Assembly: GCF_016595245.1 (NCBI RefSeq)
Contig: NZ_JAENHM010000060.1
Span: 186,001-250,000 of the forward strand
Length of the DNA: 64,000 nt
Reading direction: 5' to 3'
Source of the DNA: Azospirillum endophyticum
GTDB lineage: Bacteria; Pseudomonadota; Alphaproteobacteria; Azospirillales; Azospirillaceae
Notes under the pieces: generated by a model
The model's database searches: none
The model's input: only the letters and a program-made list of their open reading frames with translations
Told to the model about the DNA's origin: nothing
Shown: piece after piece, positions 1-7,514 of the stretch
How positions within the stretch are numbered: position 1 is the first letter of the stretch
Layout of the letters: the number at the start of each line of letters is the position of its first letter
Position numbers and translations under genes: made by a program

Positions 1-420
1 GCCCGGCTTGCTGGCCGAGGGAAAGACCGGAGACAGGGTGACGTAATCGACCTGCCCGCTTGCCCGCTCAATCGCCGCCCCGCCGTCCGAGTCGTGAACC
101 GACAGCCCGATCAACGCGTCCCTGCCCAGCAATGCGCGCGCCGCCGCCGGATCGCCGCCGGAAGGCAGATGCACCCCATCCGCGCCGGCCGCCGCCGCCA
201 GCGTCGGGTCGCCATGCAGGGTGACGCAGGCATCCCAAGGCCGGGCGCGGGCCATCAGCGCGCGGGCCAGCTCCAACCGCTCCGCATCCGGCAAGTCCTT
301 GTCCCGCAACGACAGCCAGCGCAGGCCGGACGCGAACAGGCAATCCGCGATTTCCGGCAGCGGCCGGTCGGCCAGCCGCCGGTCGGTGACGACCAGCAGC
401 GACGGTTCAGGCAGTGGCAT
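1..420 (-). CDS. Thiamine phosphate synthase / TenI family protein (3' end outside window)
   Basis: The first 140 residues, read from ATG at 420, show the TPS/TenI TIM-barrel pattern: LVVTDRR near residue 9, GLRWLSLRDKDL near 32, LHGDP, GADGVHLP, IGLSVHD and VDYVTLSPVF. In this superfamily ThiE joins HMP-PP and THZ-P to make thiamine phosphate, while TenI-like members do not. The usual ThiE 'lliND' segment reads as VTLHGDP here, so a TenI-like or atypical ThiE cannot be excluded. An in-frame ATG at 438 has a better upstream purine run (GAGG) and is an alternative start. The gene runs off the left edge, so its length and C-terminal phosphate-binding loop cannot be judged. Confidence 0.8.
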   Translation of the reverse strand, partial: MPLPEPSLLVVTDRRLADRPLPEIADCLFASGLRWLSLRDKDLPDAERLELARALMARARPWDACVTLHGDPTLAAAAGADGVHLPSGGDPAAARALLGRDALIGLSVHDSDGGAAIERASGQVDYVTLSPVFPSASKPG

Positions 421-784
421 CGGTCCGCATCCATTCATCGGGCCTTGCATCCTCGCAAACTGCCGCGCTTCCGGCCAGCCGCCGATTGTGGCTTTTCCCA
501 TTCCACGGAAATCCAGCGGATTCACATGGACAGTTCGCATGCATGTTGCGTGGTTCGCAGATGGTCCGTATTGACATAGTCCGTCAAACTGATGATCGTG
601 AAAGCGGGCATGGGGCATATGGCATGCCAGCAATTATAAGTTGGTGACGCAGCCCCCTCCCACAGCCTTTTCTCGGGCCGGACGGCAGAGACGAATGACA
701 CGGCCGTATCAATCAAAAGGTCCGGCAGTCCGAACAGAACATGTCGCCGAACAGAACATGTCGGGTGCAAGCGGGAGGAAGCAT
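421..784. other. Divergent intergenic region between the ThiE/TenI gene and the MFS gene
   Basis: No convincing gene is present in this 364 bp; the open frames on both strands lack family features. It carries a TTGAC-N7-GTCAA inverted repeat at 571-587 whose left arm is also a perfect -35 hexamer (TTGACA). It also holds an exact 17-bp tandem duplication at 730-763, just upstream of the MFS ribosome binding site GGGAGGAA (773-780). Both promoters probably lie here. Confidence 0.6.
730..763. repeat. Exact 17-bp tandem duplication in an MFS leader
   Basis: The unit CCGAACAGAACATGTCG occurs at 730-746 and again at 747-763 without a mismatch. It contains the palindrome ACATGT. The copies lie 20-55 bp upstream of the MFS start codon, so they fall in the leader or promoter and could be a double operator. 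This is seen directly; any function is inference. Confidence 0.75.
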
Positions 785-2092
785 ATGGTGCGTGAGACGC
801 ACGGCAACACGGCCCAGGTCGCACCCTGGGGCGGGCGCTGGATGCAGCTGGCCATCGGCATCGTCTGCATGTCGATGATCGCCAACCTGCAGTATGGCTG
901 GACCCTGTTCGTCGAGCCGATCGACGACAAGCATGGCTGGGGCCGCACCGCGATCCAGGTTGCCTTCACCATCTTCATCGTCACCGAAACCTGGCTGGTG
1001 CCGGTGGAGGGCTGGTTCGTCGACAAATTCGGCCCGCGCATCGTCGTGCTGGTGGGCGGCGCGCTGTGCGCGCTGTCCTGGGCGCTGAACGCGGTGGCGG
1101 ATTCGCTGACCCTGCTTTATCTCGCCGCGGTGATCGGCGGCATCGGCGCCGGCGGTGTGTACGGCACCTGCGTCGGCAATGCGCTGAAATGGTTTCCCGA
1201 CCGCCGCGGCCTGGCCGCCGGCCTGACCGCCGCCGGCTTCGGCGCCGGCTCCGCCCTGACGGTCGTGCCGATCGCCACGATGATCGAGACCTCCGGCTTC
1301 GAGACCACCTTCATGACCTTCGGCCTCGGCCAGGGGCTGGTGATCCTGGTGCTGGCCTGGTTCATGGCCGACCCGCCCAAGCTGGGCTACGGCCAGGCGC
1401 GCGGCGCCACCGCCCCGCAGCGCCGCCACTACACCCCGCAGGAGATGCTGCGCACGCCCGTCTTCTGGATCATGTACGGCATGTTCACCATGGTCGCCGC
1501 GGGCGGGCTGATGGTCACCGCCCAGCTCGGCCCCATCGCCGCCGACATGGGCCTGATCGACGCCCCGGTCAGCATCCTGGGCCTGACCCTGCCGGCCCTG
1601 ACCTTCGCCCTGTCCATCGACCGGGTGATGAACGGCATCACGCGGCCCTTCTTCGGCTGGGTGTCGGACCATATCGGGCGCGAGAACACGATGTTCATCG
1701 CCTTCACCATCGAGGCGGTCGGCGTGATGGCGCTCAGCGCCTATGGCGCCGACCCGGTGGCCTTCGTCATCCTGACCGGCCTGGTGTTCTTCGCCTGGGG
1801 CGAGATCTTCAGCCTGTTCCCGGCCTGCTGCGGCGACACCTTCGGTTCGCGCTTCGCCGCCACCAACGCCGGCATGCTCTACACCGCGAAGGGGGTGGCC
1901 GCCCTGCTGGTTCCCGTCGGCAACCTGATGGTGGAGGCGACCGGCAGCTGGCAGACGGTCTTCTACAGCGTCGCCATCGTCAACGCGCTGGCCGCCTTCC
2001 TCGCGCTGTTCGTCCTGAAGCCGCTGCGCGCCCGCTACGTCGCGGCGGCCAGCGGCACCGCACCGCGCCTGACCACGCGGCTGGCCGACTGA
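785..2092 (+). CDS. MFS transporter, OxlT-like (oxalate/formate antiporter family)
   Basis: This inner-membrane 12-helix carrier of 435 residues exchanges or imports small carboxylates. OxlT-family traits are the early NLQYGWTLFVEPID segment in helix 1, the loop WFVDKFGPR between helices 2 and 3 (a variant MFS motif A), GIGAGGVYGTCVGNALKWFPDRRG in helices 4-5, and the second-half repeat ITRPFFGWVSDHIGREN. The start at 785 was chosen because GGGAGGAA ends 4 bases upstream; a longer frame back to 641 has no comparable site. OxlT exchanges oxalate for formate, but many relatives carry other anions, so the substrate is open. No oxalate-degrading genes are adjacent. Confidence 0.88.
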   Translation: MVRETHGNTAQVAPWGGRWMQLAIGIVCMSMIANLQYGWTLFVEPIDDKHGWGRTAIQVAFTIFIVTETWLVPVEGWFVDKFGPRIVVLVGGALCALSWALNAVADSLTLLYLAAVIGGIGAGGVYGTCVGNALKWFPDRRGLAAGLTAAGFGAGSALTVVPIATMIETSGFETTFMTFGLGQGLVILVLAWFMADPPKLGYGQARGATAPQRRHYTPQEMLRTPVFWIMYGMFTMVAAGGLMVTAQLGPIAADMGLIDAPVSILGLTLPALTFALSIDRVMNGITRPFFGWVSDHIGRENTMFIAFTIEAVGVMALSAYGADPVAFVILTGLVFFAWGEIFSLFPACCGDTFGSRFAATNAGMLYTAKGVAALLVPVGNLMVEATGSWQTVFYSVAIVNALAAFLALFVLKPLRARYVAAASGTAPRLTTRLAD

Positions 2093-2168
2093 AATCAGGA
2101 GCCGCTCGCCCCCGGGATGCGTCCAATCGGGCGCGTCCGGGCCGGCGGCCTTTTCCGGGCTGCTCGGC

Positions 2169-2624
2169 TCACCTGACCACCATCCGGTCCAGCAGGATGT
2201 CCTTCACCCGCACACCGCGCAGTTCGCGGTCGAGCACCCCGGCGATCGTGCTCTTCATCAGCATCGCCCCGTCGGCGCCGGCCAGCTGCTTCGGATCGAT
2301 CTGGCGCATCCGGTCGGACAACTGGTCGGAGATGCGCGGGACATAGGGGTCGGCCACCTTGCCGTCCACCGACGGGTCGATCTCCAGCAGGACCTTGACG
2401 TCGACCATCCGGGCGTCGTTGCCGCCCAGGCTGAAGGTCATCAACGGCAACGCCGCGTATTTCTTGTCGGCCCCCTGGTGCCCCTGGGACGTCGGTGCAC
2501 GGTTGCGGCTGGCGACCACCGCACCACCCACGCCCAGCGCCGCCAGCGTCAGCAGGATGCCGGTCAGGACGAGCGGCATCAGGGAAACCGCTTCGCCCTG
2601 CCGGTTGCGACGAACGAGCCGCAA
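2169..2624 (-). CDS. FliL-like flagellar basal-body-associated protein
   Basis: A single N-terminal membrane helix (PLVLTGILLTLAALGVGGAV) is followed by a periplasmic domain ending VKDILLDRMVVR. The patterns DVKVLLEID, PRISDQLSDRM and LDRELRGVRVKDI match the FliL fold, which surrounds the stator at the flagellar base. The start is uncertain. TTG at 2624 has GGAAAGG upstream and places several arginines before the helix, as expected for an N-in anchor. ATG at 2579 removes them, and ATG at 2717 adds an unconvincing 31-residue extension. The gene is isolated from any flagellar operon and lies convergent with the MFS gene, so it may be a paralogue rather than the main FliL. Confidence 0.7.
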   Translation of the reverse strand: MRLVRRNRQGEAVSLMPLVLTGILLTLAALGVGGAVVASRNRAPTSQGHQGADKKYAALPLMTFSLGGNDARMVDVKVLLEIDPSVDGKVADPYVPRISDQLSDRMRQIDPKQLAGADGAMLMKSTIAGVLDRELRGVRVKDILLDRMVVR

Positions 2625-2775
2625 GATCGCCTTTCCGCCCCCATCGCGGGAGCCACGAAACCCGCCGGGGCCGTGCCCGACGGGACGGATGCTAGGCACG
2701 CAACAAATATCGGTCAAATGCCGATCTGGCCGGCATCATCACTTCCCGGCCACTCTGCAGCCACTCCCCGGCCGG

Positions 2776-3660
2776 TCAAGCGGCGGGGATCACCGGCACA
2801 TTGTCGATCAGCCGGGCCTTGCCCATCCAGGCGGCGGCCAGCAGGCGGGCCGGACGGGAGACGGAAGTCACCGGCTCCAGCGTTTCGGCATCGCGCAGTT
2901 CGACATAGTCGATGGTGCCGAACCCAGCTTCGGCGATACGGCCGCGGATGCCGGTCAGGACACCGTCGGCCTCCGCCCCCCGCGCCAGGGCATCGGCGGC
3001 CAAGGTCAGCGCCCGGTACAGTTCAGGCGCGCCGGCGCGTTCCGCGGCGTCGAGATAGGCGTTGCGCGACGACATGGCGAGTCCGTCGGCCTCGCGTACC
3101 GTCGGCAGCCCTTCGACGCGGACGGGAATGTCGAGGTCACGGGTAAAGCGGCGGATCACCATAAGCTGCTGGTAATCCTTCTCGCCGAACACCGCGACGT
3201 CGGGCAGGGCCTGCAGGAACAGCTTGGTCACCACCAGCGCCACGCCGCCGAACATCTGCGGCCGGAAGGCGCCGCACAACCCTTCCGCCGGGCCGCCGAC
3301 CGAGATGGCGGTGGCGAAGCCTTGCGGATACATGGCGCGGACCGTCGGCGCATAGAGCGCATGGCAGCCGGCCGAGGCCAGCTTGGCGGCATCGCCGCCC
3401 TCGTCCCGCGGATAGCGGTCGAAATCCTCGTGGGGGGCGAACTGGGTCGGGTTGACGAAGACGCTGGCGATCACCCGGTCGGCCAGTTCGCAACCGCGCC
3501 GGACGAGGCCCAGATGCCCGTCATGCAGTGCCCCCATGGTCGGCACCAGCGCGACGGTCAACCCGTCCCGGCGCCAGACCGCGACCTGGGCACGCAGGTC
3601 CTCGACCGTCCTCAGGATCGGCAGCGGACGGGAGGATGGGTCGGCGGCGATCGGCGTCAT
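2776..3660 (-). CDS. panC: Pantothenate synthetase (pantoate--beta-alanine ligase)
   Basis: PanC condenses pantoate with beta-alanine using ATP, the last step of pantothenate synthesis in the cytoplasm. The 294-residue product has the nucleotidyl-transferase HIGH-like motif in VPTMGALHDGHL (near residue 34), FVNPTQF, the GEKDYQQL segment and MSSRNAYL (KMSKS-like loop). Length is normal for the family. ATG at 3660 precedes the family-typical N-terminus; an upstream extension to 3855 is arginine-rich and poorly protein-like. No panB is adjacent, so the pathway genes are dispersed here. Confidence 0.96.
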   Translation of the reverse strand: MTPIAADPSSRPLPILRTVEDLRAQVAVWRRDGLTVALVPTMGALHDGHLGLVRRGCELADRVIASVFVNPTQFAPHEDFDRYPRDEGGDAAKLASAGCHALYAPTVRAMYPQGFATAISVGGPAEGLCGAFRPQMFGGVALVVTKLFLQALPDVAVFGEKDYQQLMVIRRFTRDLDIPVRVEGLPTVREADGLAMSSRNAYLDAAERAGAPELYRALTLAADALARGAEADGVLTGIRGRIAEAGFGTIDYVELRDAETLEPVTSVSRPARLLAAAWMGKARLIDNVPVIPAA

Positions 3661-3831
3661 GGCGGCGGTCCCTGCGCTTCGAGAACGGGCGCTGGATAAC
3701 CCGCCGGACCGTTCCTGTCCAGAAAAGCTTTCTGCAAGACAGACTGTTGCCCGAACATCGGGGTTCGGCAGCCGCGGCGGAGTCAGGGAGCCCCCTTCCC
3801 GCCGCGGTTTCCGATCAGCGCGCCGGCTCAG

Positions 3832-3873
3832 CGCTTGGCGATCACCGCTTGGCAATCACCGCTTGATCGTGAT
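3832..3873. repeat. Tandem 14-bp repeat overlapping the end of a small gene
   Basis: CGCTTGGCGATCAC (3832-3845) is followed by CGCTTGGCAATCAC (3846-3859, one difference) and a degenerate third unit at 3860-3873. The array covers the stop codon and last codons of the 54-residue gene, so it looks like a slippage duplication at that 3' end. Confidence 0.65.
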
Positions 3874-4020
3874 GCCGACCAGATAGGCCAGATTCGCCCA
3901 GGCCAGCAGCGTGGCCAGCAGCGCGGTGAAGGACGGGACGAAGATCACCGAACCGATGATGACGGCGAGGACCGCGACCAGCAGGCCGAGGGAGAGCAAA
4001 GCGATACGGGTATCGTCCAT
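3856..4020 (-). CDS. Small two-helix membrane protein, 54 residues
   Basis: The frame from ATG 4020 to TGA 3856 encodes 54 residues, MDDTRIALLSLGLLVAVLAV onward, ending LVGITIKR. Two hydrophobic helices (about residues 7-28 and 30-49) separated by a proline form a hairpin with both ends polar. I do not recognise a family. It sits alone between panC and tRNA-Val on the same strand. The strongly hydrophobic, low-charge composition and GC3 bias like its neighbours support real coding. It is too short for most gene finders. Confidence 0.55.
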   Translation of the reverse strand: MDDTRIALLSLGLLVAVLAVIIGSVIFVPSFTALLATLLAWANLAYLVGITIKR

Positions 4021-4178
4021 GTGATCTGGCTTTCCGAAGCGGGTGACAAGGATGCCCCCTGTCTATCGCATCGCGGCGCGAAGAGGGCTGATCTGCGTCA
4101 ATCGACCGCGCTCTCGCTGATCATGATCGGCCCATGACCGGCGAGGCTGCGGCGCAGGGAAAACGATCGCCGGAATTG

Positions 4179-4213
4179 AAAAAGGCCCCGGATTTTCGTC
4201 CGGAGCCTTTTTC
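4179..4213 (-). terminator. Rho-independent terminator of tRNA-Val
   Basis: On the minus strand, immediately after the tRNA 3' end, AAGGCTCCGGA and TCCGGGGCCTT pair around a short A-rich loop, followed by TTTTT. This is a classic GC stem with a U tract. Confidence 0.88.
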
Positions 4214-4217
4214 GTGA

Positions 4218-4292
4218 TGGTGGGCGCGACAGGGATTGAACCTGTGACCCTTCGCGTGTGAAGCGAATGCTCTCCCGCTGAGCTACGCGCCC
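4218..4292 (-). tRNA. tRNA-Val (anticodon CAC)
   Basis: The minus strand folds as a complete cloverleaf: acceptor GGGCGCG/CGCGCCC, D arm GCTC...GAGC, anticodon arm TTCGC-TTCACAC-GCGAA giving anticodon CAC (reads GUG), T arm ACAGG-TTCAATC-CCTGT, discriminator A and an encoded CCA at 4218-4220. The length is 75 nt. A terminator follows directly. Confidence 0.97.
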
Positions 4293-4496
4293 GAACCCTG
4301 AAACTCTTTACCCCGAACCGGTAATCCTGGACGGTCCATCCGGATGCCCATTTCACCGTTCCGGAAGCGTCACGACCGTCTTTCGCCGGCCCCGCCGCTG
4401 CGGTGGGCGGGTTTCTACGGCCTTCCCCGCCGGGTGTCAAGCACCAGATTCATCCCCATCTAAAAAACCATCCGCCGACCGCAGGAGCCCTGGACC

Positions 4497-5390
4497 GTGC
4501 CCCAGCCCAGCCCCTTCCGCCTCTCCTCCCCTGTCCGGACGGCCCTGATGGCAGCCGGCCTGTCGCTTCCCCTGCTTCCCCTCGCACCGGCCATGGCGCT
4601 GGCGGAGCCGGCGAAGGCGACCTACCGGGTCTTCGTCGGCGGCGTCACCGCGCTGGACGTCGACGCGACACTGGAGGTGACCGGCGACCGGTACCGGATC
4701 GCGGTGTCGGCGGTGACCGGCGGCACCATCGGGCGGCTGTTCAGCTGGCGCACGGACTCGCAGAGCGACGGCCAAGTCCGGGGCGGCGACCTGCGACCGG
4801 CCAGCCACCGGCAGACCAGCCGGTTCCGCGGCGAGCCGCGCGACGTCACCCTGACCTATGGACCGCAGGGCGAGGTCTCGGCCAGCGTCTCGCCGCCGCC
4901 GGAGAGCGACGAGCGGGAGCCGGTGCCCCCGGCGCTGCAGCGGGACACGCTGGATCCGCTGACCGCCGTGCTCGACCTGCTGTTCGCCGTGGGGGCCGGC
5001 GGGGGCTGCGACCGGTCGCTGCCGGTTTTCGACGGCCGTCGCCGCTACGACATGGTGTTCGGCGAGGTGGGGCGGCGTGTCGTCGATCCCTCGCGCTACT
5101 CGATCTTTTCCGGCGTCGCCCAGCAATGCCGGGTGACCTACAAGCCGGTGGCCGGTTACGCCAAGTCGTCGCCGTCCGGCCGGTTCTGGCAGCGGAGCAA
5201 CCCGGCGGACCGGCCGCCGGTGCAGCTTTGGCTGGCACCGGTCGCCGCCGGCTATCCGCCCCTGCCGGTGAGGCTGGAGACGGACAGCGACTTCGGCAGC
5301 GTGGTGGTGCATCTGACCGGCGTCACTCCGCCATCGGCGGACCGCCGGGCCGACCCGGCAACCCTCGGGGACTTACCTACGATCCCTTGA
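4497..5390 (+). CDS. DUF3108-type exported protein
   Basis: The 297-residue product has an N-terminal signal peptide (positive start, then a hydrophobic stretch ending PAMALA near residue 35) followed by a beta-rich domain. ATYRVFVGGVTALDVDATLEV and YRIAVSAVTGGTIGRLFSW are typical of DUF3108 proteins, whose function is unknown but which are thought to be periplasmic or outer-membrane associated. Conserved late elements are FDGRRRYDMVFGEV, CRVTYKPVAGY and LPVRLETDSDFGSVVVHL. The start is GTG, chosen because GCAGGAG lies 9 bases upstream. Downstream it is convergent with the FkbM gene, with only 8 bases between. Confidence 0.82.
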   Translation: MPQPSPFRLSSPVRTALMAAGLSLPLLPLAPAMALAEPAKATYRVFVGGVTALDVDATLEVTGDRYRIAVSAVTGGTIGRLFSWRTDSQSDGQVRGGDLRPASHRQTSRFRGEPRDVTLTYGPQGEVSASVSPPPESDEREPVPPALQRDTLDPLTAVLDLLFAVGAGGGCDRSLPVFDGRRRYDMVFGEVGRRVVDPSRYSIFSGVAQQCRVTYKPVAGYAKSSPSGRFWQRSNPADRPPVQLWLAPVAAGYPPLPVRLETDSDFGSVVVHLTGVTPPSADRRADPATLGDLPTIP

Positions 5391-5398
5391 AAATCCGA

Positions 5399-6751
5399 TC
5401 AGCTGAACGCTTTGACAGCCACATCGGAGATGCGGCTTCTGTGAGCAGCGAAGATATTGACTGCCGGCCACAGCGAGAACCGCGTATTCTCGTCGATGGA
5501 AAATAGATGAAATGCAGCATCAGGATCCTTAACTCGCGACCGGAGAAGAGAATAATATATCCCGCCGGTTCTCCTGTCCAAACCACTCCAGACCGGCACA
5601 AATGGCACGTATCCGTATGAACTCAACAACTTGAGAGGGGCGATCGTGGTTTCAGACTTATCTACGGATATCCAGTTTTCCATTATTACGAATGGTTGGT
5701 CTCTTTCGATAGTCCGCGTTGCGCCGGATAGAACTTCAAGTTCATGATCCTCTGCATCAATCTTGATCAAGTCCACGCGGCCGGTTCCATGCACGTCATC
5801 CACTCGGCAGGTCGTGCAGCTTCCGCTCTTCATCCACTCGACACCAGCTATCAAAGAATTCCCTTCACTTGTCAGCCTTGTAAGCCCCGAGTGATTGTTG
5901 TTTGCTCTATAAATGCTTGCTTCTCCCGCTCGATCAGAAGCCGCAACGCGCAAGCAGTGGATCTTTGACTGAAGCCCGGCTTGTTGAACGACTGAAGACA
6001 AATCTTGATATGTTTCCGCATCGGGCTCGAACGCAAATACCGACCCCGAAAATCCTGGTCTTGTTGCTGCAAATATTGAGATATGCCCCCAGTTCGCACC
6101 AATGTCATACATAGTGCCATCTTCAGGAAGAAATTCATCGATCAGCGTCAATATCTCCGGTTCATAGAATTTATGAGGATCTGTCTCGGTGACGCTCGAG
6201 AATTGCTTGTTTTTATCGTTAAATTTGACAGGAAAGATGCCAGATGCGGTCTCTACATGGAAGGTGTCGCCCCCACGATAAGTGAACGGCTGCCTCAGAC
6301 CAGAAGAGGGCTTAATACTAAAAGATGCGCGAGGCGAATATGGAAAATGACTGATAAATCCTGCATTGTCATTACCCCAGTCACCAATACTAACTTGAGC
6401 ATTCAGAGACTCTGGAAAATATTCCGCAACAAGCCTAAATATATACATAGCATCCGAAATGCGCTCCTCTGCTCTAAACTGGCGGGCAACTTTTAAACAT
6501 TCATCCTTATGATATTGAACAAGCTTTTTTATGTTTGCTCGCGAAATCCTATGGCCTTCATCAAGCAAAAGCGCCTTCATCGTATAAGTGATCGCGGTCG
6601 AAAGGTTGCCGCCCTGGTGCGCGACCACAGCAAGGAGAGAAAAAGCGTCAGCATTCTCGCCCTTCTCTCTCAAATCCTCTTTCAAATATTTTTCCGCCGC
6701 CCCAAGATCTCCTGATCGCATGGAGCTCAGCGCCATCTCAATATTGTTCAT
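5399..6751 (-). CDS. FkbM-family methyltransferase with N-terminal TPR-like region
   Basis: About 450 residues. The first 120 resemble TPR helices (GDLGAAEKYLKEDL, AFSLLAVVAHQGGNLSTA), seen with methyltransferases that act on surface polysaccharides. The catalytic part follows: MYDIGANWGHISIFAA (SAM motif I, about residue 215), VFAFEPDAETYQDL, VDLIKIDAEDHELEVLSGA and FVIMEN are FkbM signatures. FkbM enzymes O-methylate sugars or polyketides using SAM. Base composition differs strongly from the surroundings: many A/T third positions and codons such as AGA, TTA and ATA. This suggests recent transfer. The frame could start at GTG 6760; ATG 6751 is preferred. No glycosyltransferase lies nearby. 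Confidence 0.85.
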   Translation of the reverse strand: MNNIEMALSSMRSGDLGAAEKYLKEDLREKGENADAFSLLAVVAHQGGNLSTAITYTMKALLLDEGHRISRANIKKLVQYHKDECLKVARQFRAEERISDAMYIFRLVAEYFPESLNAQVSIGDWGNDNAGFISHFPYSPRASFSIKPSSGLRQPFTYRGGDTFHVETASGIFPVKFNDKNKQFSSVTETDPHKFYEPEILTLIDEFLPEDGTMYDIGANWGHISIFAATRPGFSGSVFAFEPDAETYQDLSSVVQQAGLQSKIHCLRVAASDRAGEASIYRANNNHSGLTRLTSEGNSLIAGVEWMKSGSCTTCRVDDVHGTGRVDLIKIDAEDHELEVLSGATRTIERDQPFVIMENWISVDKSETTIAPLKLLSSYGYVPFVPVWSGLDRRTGGIYYSLLRSRVKDPDAAFHLFSIDENTRFSLWPAVNIFAAHRSRISDVAVKAFS

Positions 6752-7514
6752 TGGTTTCACTCGAATACGGTACCATGCAGGAACGACAGTTTACGGTGCC
6801 CGTCTTCGATAAAGAAGTGCTTATCGCCACGCCTTGATGGAAGACTGCAACGTTCCGCTCACCGTCGCGCATATGCTCCGGGCTGCGGCGCTGACGCTCT
6901 ACGATGGCCGGAGGTCATCGGACCCCAGCAAGATACGGTGGGACGATTATGCCCGCTCCGCGCTCCAGGCTACCCAGAAAAAGCCCAATACCCGGCTGTG
7001 GGTACCGTGCCACGCAGACCTAAAGGTCGAGTTGACGGGGTGGCGGGGAAACGCTACTTCCGTGACAATACTGGTTAACCCGGCCTCCGATAAGCCCTAG
7101 AACAGAATAGGATTTTCCAACGCCGTACACTCGGCACGCAATCCTCATCCGGAACTGAAGCGTTACGTTTTCATAGCTAGCGGCAAGCCCCTGCCTCACT
7201 GCTGGCGCGGGCGGGGCGTTGGGCTCTGGAGAGCCCGGCCACCGCGAATCCGGAAAATCAACGACATGAAGCTTGGGAAAGTTGAACAGGCAAACCCCTT
7301 GGAAACATTTAATCATTGCAGATTGAAACAAAAGTTGACTTGGGCTTGCACGGCTTCCTGTGGCACACCACTCCCGGAATTGCGGGTGGTTCAGTGGCAA
7401 TTCCGAAAGAGGCCTCCTCCTTCCCGGCAGTGATGTCTTAACCTTTCCCGGCTCAAGTACGGCACCTCATCGACCAGCTTTCCGTCCCACACAGGCTCGA
7501 CCAGGAACACCACC
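6752..7514. other. Long spacer between the FkbM gene and glmU, no supported gene
   Basis: This stretch of about 760 bp is AT-richer than the window average in its left part and returns to typical composition near 7340. An open frame at 6834-7100 (88 codons) has no ribosome binding site and no recognisable family, so it is not called as a gene. A GGGCTC-TGGA-GAGCCC hairpin lies at 7221-7236 without a U tract. The glmU promoter is expected in the last 150 bp. The left part may be a remnant of the transferred segment that brought in the FkbM gene. Confidence 0.5.

Noticed and set aside
1066..2346. Long arginine-rich open frame overlapping the MFS gene on the same strand
   Set aside because: Arg/Pro/Gly-rich frame-shifted reading of the transporter gene with no membrane or domain pattern.
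6834..7100. 88-codon open frame in the spacer before glmU
   Set aside because: No ribosome binding site, no family, and located in compositionally mixed DNA; kept only as part of the spacer description.
7020..7400. 126-codon minus-strand frame in the same spacer
   Set aside because: Composition and start context do not look coding and it overlaps the other candidate frame; neither is supported.
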